From the NCBI GenBank assembly GCA_030830185.1, contig JAURNN010000026.1, positions 1 to 29,608 of the forward strand: a DNA stretch of 29,608 nt. Direction: 5' to 3'. Of the stretch, positions 24,540 through 29,608 are shown piece by piece. Source of the stretch: Bacillota bacterium. GTDB lineage: Bacteria > Bacillota_I > Bacilli_A > Acholeplasmatales > Acholeplasmataceae. The translations under genes and the position numbers were made by a program. How positions within the stretch are numbered: the first letter of the stretch is position 1; every line of letters starts with the position of its first letter. The notes beneath the pieces were generated by a model. It saw only the letters and a list, made by a program, of their open reading frames with translations. It ran no database searches and was not told the origin of the DNA.

Positions 24540-26453
24540 ATGAATTTAACGTTTCCAGATGGAAGTATCAAAGCATATGACCAAGGTTTGACATCTTATG
24601 ATGTTGCGTCATCCATTTCAAAGAGTTTAGCAAAAGACGCTGTTGGCGCAATGGTCAATGATACCTATGTTGAATTATCAAGACCACTATATGAAGATGC
24701 ATCCTTTAAAATTATTACGAAAAAAGATTCTGAAGCACTTTATTTTTTAAGACATTCCGCTGCGCATTTACTTGCTCAAGCAGTTTTATCGTTATATCCA
24801 AATGCTTTATTTGGTGTCGGACCAGCAATTGAAGAAGGGTTTTATTATGATATTATGGTGCCTGATTACCAAATGACAGAAGAAGATTTATTAACTATTG
24901 AAAAGAAAATGCATGCTTTTAAAGATCAAGCACTTCCAATCGTTAGAATTGAAGCTTCTTATGAAGAGGCGCAAAAGATGTTTGCTCACGATAAGTTTAA
25001 ACTTGATATCATTGAACAATATAAAGACGATCAACTTTCTTTTTACAAACAAGGTGATTTCACAGATTTATGTCGTGGTGGCCATGTTTCTCATACAGGA
25101 CTTATTAAGCATTTTAAATTATTATCACTTGCAGGGGCTTATTTTAGAGGCGATGCAAAAAATGATATGCTTACAAGAGTGTATGGAACAGCTTTTTTCA
25201 GTGAAGAAGATCTACAGGCTTATTTAACATTATTAGAAGAAAGAAAAGCACGCGATCATCGTAAAATCGGTAAAGCGCAAAACCTATTTATGACAACCAA
25301 AGAAGCGGGTGCTGGATTGCCTTTTTGGTTAAAAAAAGGTGCAACCATTAGACGCGTCATCGAACGTTATATTACCGATAAAGAAATTGCTTTAGGCTAT
25401 GACCATGTTTATACGCCAATTATGGCCAATGTTGATTTATATAAAACATCAGGACATTGGGATCATTACCATGAAAATATGTTTCCACCTATGGATATGG
25501 GAGACGGTGAGCTACTTGTTTTAAGACCTATGAATTGTCCTCATCATATGCTTATATTTAAACAAGACATTCATAGTTATAAAGAGTTACCTATTCGTAT
25601 TGCTGAATTAGGGATGATGCATAGATATGAAAAAAGTGGGGCGTTATCTGGACTTCAACGTGTTAGAGAAATGACATTAAATGATGCCCATATTTTTGTA
25701 AGACCAGATCAAATTAAAGAAGAATTTAAACGCGTTGCCCATTTATTATTTGAGGTCTATAAAGATTTTAATATCACCGATTTCACTTGCCGCTTAAGTT
25801 ATCGAGACAAAGAGGATAAAGAAAAATATTATCCAAATGATGGAATGTGGAATAAAGCAGAATCCATGCTTAAAGAGGCGTTGGATGAATTAGGATTAGA
25901 TTATTATGAAGCGAAAGGTGAAGCTGCTTTTTATGGTCCTAAGCTCGATGTTCAAGTTAAAACAGCACTTGGACATGAAGAAACACTTTCAACCATTCAA
26001 TTAGATTTTTTATTACCTGAAAAATTTGAATTAACGTATGTTGGTGAAGATGGTAAAGACCATCGACCTGTTGTGATTCATAGGGGCATTGTATCAACAA
26101 TGGAACGCTTTGTTGCCTATTTAATCGAAGAATATAAAGGTGCTTTTCCATTTTGGTTGTCTCCAACTCAAATCATGGTCATTCCAGTACATTTAGAGTT
26201 ACACGAAGCTTACGCGCATCAAGTGAAAGAAGTGCTTTCTAAATTTAGAGTCGAGCTTGATTTAAGGAATGAGAAGATGGGATATAAGATTAGAGCGTCT
26301 CAAACTGATAAAATTCCATTTACCCTAGTTTTAGGAGATCAAGAAGTTGAAAATCAATCCGTAACGATAAGAAGATATGGGTCACAAGATCAAGAAACAA
26401 TGTCACTAGAAGCTTTCAAATCGCTATGCGTTACATTAAATATGCATGATTAA
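24540..26453 (+). CDS. thrS: Threonyl-tRNA synthetase
   Basis: Charges tRNA-Thr; cytoplasmic class II synthetase. 637 aa, full length. TGS domain about 1-60; editing domain with HSAAHLLAQAV (HxxxH) near 76 and CRGGHVSH near 181 for removal of mischarged Ser; catalytic core with FWLKKGATIRRVIERYI near 263, zinc ligands Cys in RPMNCPHHM near 333, His in LNDAHIFV near 384 and His in VVIHRGIVSTMERF near 510; anticodon-binding domain about 540-637 with MVIPVHLE and YKIRASQTDKIPF. AAGAGG lies 7 bases before the start. Its leader holds an overlapping promoter and hairpin; its stop codon lies in the loop of its own terminator. Confidence 0.98.
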   Translation: MNLTFPDGSIKAYDQGLTSYDVASSISKSLAKDAVGAMVNDTYVELSRPLYEDASFKIITKKDSEALYFLRHSAAHLLAQAVLSLYPNALFGVGPAIEEGFYYDIMVPDYQMTEEDLLTIEKKMHAFKDQALPIVRIEASYEEAQKMFAHDKFKLDIIEQYKDDQLSFYKQGDFTDLCRGGHVSHTGLIKHFKLLSLAGAYFRGDAKNDMLTRVYGTAFFSEEDLQAYLTLLEERKARDHRKIGKAQNLFMTTKEAGAGLPFWLKKGATIRRVIERYITDKEIALGYDHVYTPIMANVDLYKTSGHWDHYHENMFPPMDMGDGELLVLRPMNCPHHMLIFKQDIHSYKELPIRIAELGMMHRYEKSGALSGLQRVREMTLNDAHIFVRPDQIKEEFKRVAHLLFEVYKDFNITDFTCRLSYRDKEDKEKYYPNDGMWNKAESMLKEALDELGLDYYEAKGEAAFYGPKLDVQVKTALGHEETLSTIQLDFLLPEKFELTYVGEDGKDHRPVVIHRGIVSTMERFVAYLIEEYKGAFPFWLSPTQIMVIPVHLELHEAYAHQVKEVLSKFRVELDLRNEKMGYKIRASQTDKIPFTLVLGDQEVENQSVTIRRYGSQDQETMSLEAFKSLCVTLNMHD

Positions 26454-26466
26454 CATGCATATTTTT
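26438..26466 (+). terminator. thrS terminator overlapping the stop codon
   Basis: Perfect 11-base AT-rich stem (26438-26448 with 26454-26464; core ATGCATG/CATGCAT), loop ATTAA containing the stop codon, short T run. Confidence 0.7.
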
Positions 26467-26468
26467 AT

Positions 26469-26507
26469 ATAATTAATAATAATTATTGATAATTAATAAT
26501 AATTATT
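26469..26507. repeat. Tandem 19-base AT-rich repeat upstream of the NatA-like gene
   Basis: ATAATTAATAATAATTATT occurs at 26469-26487 and identically at 26489-26507, a 20-base period. Each unit contains the self-complementary AATAATTATT. Confidence 0.85.
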
Positions 26508-26514
26508 ATAAAAT
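26486..26514 (+). promoter_or_regulatory. Candidate promoter of the NatAB-like operon
   Basis: TTGATA (26486-26491), 17-base spacer, TAAAAT (26509-26514). The spacer is the second unit of the tandem repeat, so a protein bound to the repeats would cover the promoter. Confidence 0.5.
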
Positions 26515-26530
26515 ATGTTTGAGGTGTATG

Positions 26531-27433
26531 ATGTTAGAAGTAAAACATGTAGCCATGTCCTATGGTGTGGTCAAAGCAGTACAAGACTTATCATTTACCA
26601 TTCAACCTGGTGAAATTTTTGGTTTACTTGGAACAAATGGAGCTGGTAAAACAACGACATTTAGAATGATTATGGGTCTTATTAAACCAAAAGAAGGCTC
26701 AATTTCATACTTTAATCATGAAGTAAGCTATGAAGATGTCAATACGATTGGATACATGATCGAAGAACGTTCGTTACTTACAAAAGTTACAGTTAAAGAT
26801 TTAATGATGTACTTAGGTCAATTGAAAGATGTTTCAAAAGAAGACATTGAAACAAGGCTCGATTATTGGTTAGAACGTTTTGGAATCAGTGTTTATAAAA
26901 CGAAAAAAGTCAAAGAATTGTCAAAAGGTAATCAACAAAAAATACAATTCATTGCGGCACTAATTAATAACCCGAAGTTACTTATTTTAGATGAACCTTT
27001 TAGTGGACTTGATCCAATTAATACCGAAATATTTGTATCGGCCATTAGAGACTTTCAAAAACAAGGAGCCATGGTTATTTTTTCATCCCATCAACTTGAT
27101 CATGTGGAATCCTTTTGTGAGAAAATTGTAGTCTTAGAAAAAGGGAAAGTCATTTTAGAGGGTCCTATTCAAAAAATCAAAGAAGCATATCAAAAACTGA
27201 ATATTAAAATTAAAGCGAAACATATTGATATTGATGTGATTCAATCGATTGAAGGTGTGCTTCAAGTTGATGTTCAACCACATGCAACGATGGTTAAAGT
27301 ATCATCAAAAGATAGTGTTAAAGATGTATTTAACTATATTAAGACATGTGATGATGTGATGACATTTGATGTTTTAGAGCCACCACTTTCAGAAATCTTT
27401 ATTGATAAGGTGAAAAATCATGAAAAAACTTAA
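26531..27433 (+). CDS. ABC transporter ATPase, NatA/YhaQ-like
   Basis: ATPase subunit of an ABC-2-type exporter, 300 aa. Walker A GLLGTNGAGKTTT near residue 31-43, signature LSKGNQQKIQ near 130-139, Walker B LLILDEPFSGLDP near 150-162, switch His in SSHQLDHVE near 188. The EERSLLTKVTV segment and the 80-residue C-terminal extension match the NatA/YhaQ group. Start: two ATGs in a row (26528, 26531); the second is 4 bases after GAGGTG and is preferred. It overlaps the permease gene by 14 bases. In B. subtilis NatAB exports sodium; the substrate here is not certain. Confidence 0.9.
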   Translation: MLEVKHVAMSYGVVKAVQDLSFTIQPGEIFGLLGTNGAGKTTTFRMIMGLIKPKEGSISYFNHEVSYEDVNTIGYMIEERSLLTKVTVKDLMMYLGQLKDVSKEDIETRLDYWLERFGISVYKTKKVKELSKGNQQKIQFIAALINNPKLLILDEPFSGLDPINTEIFVSAIRDFQKQGAMVIFSSHQLDHVESFCEKIVVLEKGKVILEGPIQKIKEAYQKLNIKIKAKHIDIDVIQSIEGVLQVDVQPHATMVKVSSKDSVKDVFNYIKTCDDVMTFDVLEPPLSEIFIDKVKNHEKT

Positions 27434-28655
27434 ATTTCTTATCTTTTATGGCTTGAAAAAAAGATTACTAAAAAAATCATTTTTGATTTCTAATATCATC
27501 ATTGGATTACTTACGATACTTATTATTAATTTACCAACCATCATTGGATTGTTTGAAAATGATGATGACGCTTTTGTTCGAATTGCATATGTTGTAGATG
27601 AAGCTTCTTTAGGATATATTAGTCAACTTGATGAAACATTAAATCAAGGTTTAGAAGAAGATATCTTTATTTTTTTTGAGACACAAGAAAGCATGAAAGA
27701 CTCATTTTTTGAACAAAACGACTATGATATCCTACTCATGATTCAATTTGATAATGGTCGACTCAATTTAGACTTATATCGATTTGAAACAACGTATGAT
27801 ACTGTCATTACACAAACCATTCAATTTCTTGATGTATTTAGTCAAAATCAAGCATATGTGCCACCAGTCATTGACTCATTTTTACCAGATGACTATGAAG
27901 ATCCATTCATAAATGAAATTATTAGTTCAATTTCATCTCTATTTACATTACCTTTATTTTTAATTATGACGTTTGGTATTCAATTTGTTGGGGTTGATAT
28001 CATTGAAGAAAAATCATCCAAAGCAATTGAAACCATTATTTCAAGTGTAAAAGCGAATATTCATTTTTTATCTAAGATTATTGCAAGTTTAATTTTTATT
28101 ACAATTCAAAGTTTATTGCTGATTATTTATGGTTCAATCGGAACGTTGATTGGCAATCAAACATCAAGTGTTACAGGTGTTTCAACGGCATCTTTAACTG
28201 AAGTTTTTGTTGAATATTTTCCAAACTGGCAAGGCATTCTTATTGTCACAGCTTTATTTATATTTGTTGGAGCACTGTTGTACTTAGTGATTGCCGCATT
28301 AACTGCAGCCATCTCCACAACTCAAGAAGATTATCAAACGTTTCAAGGTCCGATTATGATCTTGTTAGTCATTGGCTTTTACATTTCTATTTTTGCATCT
28401 GCTGCAGGTGGCGATACACTTCTTAGAATTGCTTCTTTCATACCATTCTTTGCACCTATGACGGCACCTGTTGCTTTTGCGGCAGGAATACTAACACCAC
28501 TTGAAGTCATCCTTGCACTCTTTATTCTTATCATCACAACCATTGGCGTGATTGTCTTAGTCACACCGATTTATAAAGTCGCCATCTTAAGTTATGAACA
28601 AACCAAACTCTTTAAACGACTAAAAACGTATTTTATTAAATCAAAACATGAATAA
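27420..28655 (+). CDS. ABC-2 type permease, NatB/YhaP-like
   Basis: Membrane subunit of the exporter, 411 aa. The first helix (about residues 20-42) is followed by a large extracytoplasmic domain (about 45-175), then about five helices in the C-terminal half (near 178-200, 220-240, 275-300, 310-330, 355-385), the ABC-2 plan. The cytoplasmic loop IIEEKSSKAIETIISSVKANIHFLSKI near 197-223 is the coupling segment typical for NatB/YhaP. AAGGTG lies 7 bases before the start. Family members export sodium or other small compounds; which one here is unknown. Its stop codon abuts the terminator shared with ptsI. Confidence 0.9.
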   Translation: MKKLKFLIFYGLKKRLLKKSFLISNIIIGLLTILIINLPTIIGLFENDDDAFVRIAYVVDEASLGYISQLDETLNQGLEEDIFIFFETQESMKDSFFEQNDYDILLMIQFDNGRLNLDLYRFETTYDTVITQTIQFLDVFSQNQAYVPPVIDSFLPDDYEDPFINEIISSISSLFTLPLFLIMTFGIQFVGVDIIEEKSSKAIETIISSVKANIHFLSKIIASLIFITIQSLLLIIYGSIGTLIGNQTSSVTGVSTASLTEVFVEYFPNWQGILIVTALFIFVGALLYLVIAALTAAISTTQEDYQTFQGPIMILLVIGFYISIFASAAGGDTLLRIASFIPFFAPMTAPVAFAAGILTPLEVILALFILIITTIGVIVLVTPIYKVAILSYEQTKLFKRLKTYFIKSKHE

Positions 28656-28689
28656 AAAAACACCATCCTAATTGGATGGTGTTTTTTTT
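28654..28689. terminator. Bidirectional terminator between natB-like and ptsI genes
   Basis: ACACCATCC/GGATGGTGT stem (extended by A and T tracts to 15 pairs), loop TAATT, T run on both strands. The ptsI stop codon (28668-28670) lies at the loop, so its last codons are part of the stem. Confidence 0.93.
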
Positions 28690-29608
28690 ACTAATGCTTG
28701 AACATCATTTCGATTTTCTAAAAGTAATAATTCATCTTTCATGTTTTTGATATATGAATAGTTGAGATCATGAATATGTTTTCGAATCAATAATATTTTA
28801 TGTGGAACCATTGAAAGTGTCGATACACCTAATGCAATAAGTAGTGAAGCATATAATGGTTCTGATGCGACGTCACCACAGACACTAACAGGAATATTAT
28901 TTTTATTCGCACTTTCAATCACATGACTTATTAAAGCGATGATAGAGGGATGATATGGATCTGCAATTTTTTCATCAATTGTTAACGAGCGATCGGTTGC
29001 CATTGTGTATTGAATAAGATCATTTGTGCCAATTGAAAAGAAATCAACAAGTGGTGCAATCATATGTGCCGTTAATGCTAATGAGGGCACTTCAATCATG
29101 ACACCAATCTTCATGTTTCCATAAGGTATATTGTGTTGGACGAGTTCAGACTTGACGTCATTAATGAGTTGTATCACTTCAACGACTTCTTTTTTAGTTG
29201 AGACCATCGGAATTAATAGATGAATATCACCATGAATGGAGGCCATCAGCATTGCTTTTATTTGTGTATAGAATAAATCCTTATAAGCATTAAATAGACG
29301 TATACCACGTAATCCTAAAAGTGGATTTTCTTCTTTTTTTAAATGTATAAATGGAACATGCTTATCACCGCCTAAATCAAATAATCTAAAGGTGATGATT
29401 TTAGGTGTGATTGCTTGGATGATTGTTGAATATAATTGTACTTGCTCATCAAGTTTTGGTGGCAGCAATTTATCAATAAATAATAACTCTGTTCGAATTA
29501 ATCCAATACCCTCAACACCATAAGTAGCCATTAAAGATAAATCATCTAGTGATGACATATTTCCTAATAAAGGTAACATTTGACCATCATTTGTAACGGT
29601 TGACTTGC
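28668..29608 (-). CDS. ptsI: PTS enzyme I, C-terminal part (5'-truncated)
   Basis: Phosphoenolpyruvate-protein phosphotransferase, the first enzyme of PTS sugar uptake; passes phosphate from PEP to HPr. The frame is open to the right edge (residues before the first Met read K-S-T-V-T-N-D-G-Q), so the N-terminal HPr-binding and His domains lie outside. The visible PEP-binding barrel has GVEGIGLIRTELLFID, FRLFDLGGDKHVPF, ENPLLGLRGIRL, GVMIEVPSLAL, FFSIGTNDLIQYTMATDR and the active-site Cys in VCGDVASEP. The last motif is usually CGEMAGD, so it is diverged here, while the metal and PEP residues look intact. The last residues, KKTPSN, are coded by the terminator stem. ptsH is not visible. Confidence 0.92.
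   Translation of the reverse strand, partial: KSTVTNDGQMLPLLGNMSSLDDLSLMATYGVEGIGLIRTELLFIDKLLPPKLDEQVQLYSTIIQAITPKIITFRLFDLGGDKHVPFIHLKKEENPLLGLRGIRLFNAYKDLFYTQIKAMLMASIHGDIHLLIPMVSTKKEVVEVIQLINDVKSELVQHNIPYGNMKIGVMIEVPSLALTAHMIAPLVDFFSIGTNDLIQYTMATDRSLTIDEKIADPYHPSIIALISHVIESANKNNIPVSVCGDVASEPLYASLLIALGVSTLSMVPHKILLIRKHIHDLNYSYIKNMKDELLLLENRNDVQALVKKTPSN

Noticed and set aside
1..29608. CRISPR array, IS element, prophage or toxin-antitoxin pair
   Set aside because: No spaced repeats, transposase, phage structural genes or small toxin-like pairs were seen on either strand.

Overview
The window is a gene-dense, AT-rich bacterial chromosome segment with no gene-free stretch longer than about 160 bases. 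TGA is used as a stop (the first ABC gene, ffh, dnaB and ylqF end in TGA) and tryptophan is TGG, so the code is the standard bacterial one. Gram-positive-type primosome genes (dnaB/dnaI loaders), ylxM-ffh, rbgA, PadR and a NatAB-like transporter point to a Firmicutes-related lineage. The low GC, short forms of FtsY and TopA, and compact overlapping genes fit a walled or wall-less relative near Acholeplasmatales/Izemoplasmatales; that placement is inference.

Layout. 1-3341: a heterodimeric ABC exporter pair, the first gene cut by the window edge. 3354-4279: tRNA-Arg(TCT) with promoter and terminator, followed by one foreign-looking membrane-protein gene (DUF2306-like) and then a decayed second copy of the tRNA 3' half; this looks like a small islet inserted at a tRNA gene. 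4278-5627 (minus): a membrane-anchored alpha/beta hydrolase. 5807-6979: a PLP aminotransferase. 7003-7693 (minus): a PadR regulator with its HAAS-domain membrane partner. 7752-8567 (minus): a Cof-type HAD phosphatase.

8677-13766 is one tightly packed plus-strand operon: an unknown membrane-anchored protein, an FtsK/SpoIIIE motor without membrane segments, signal peptidase I, the ribosome-assembly GTPase RbgA and RNase HII. topA follows with its own promoter, then two terminators in tandem, then ftsY-ylxM-ffh (the SRP targeting operon). polA-mutM-coaE-dnaB-dnaI follows, a DNA replication and repair operon with a consensus DnaA box upstream of polA. thrS comes next, its promoter overlapping a terminator hairpin. 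A NatAB-like ABC exporter is preceded by a tandem AT-rich repeat. At the right edge a convergent, incomplete ptsI (PTS enzyme I) shares a terminator with natB.

Most of the window is conserved housekeeping. I see no CRISPR array, IS element, phage module or obvious new defence system. The parts most worth a second look are the tRNA-bounded islet, the FtsK motor that lacks its membrane domain but overlaps an unknown membrane protein gene, the promoter/terminator overlap before thrS, and the palindrome over the tRNA promoter.
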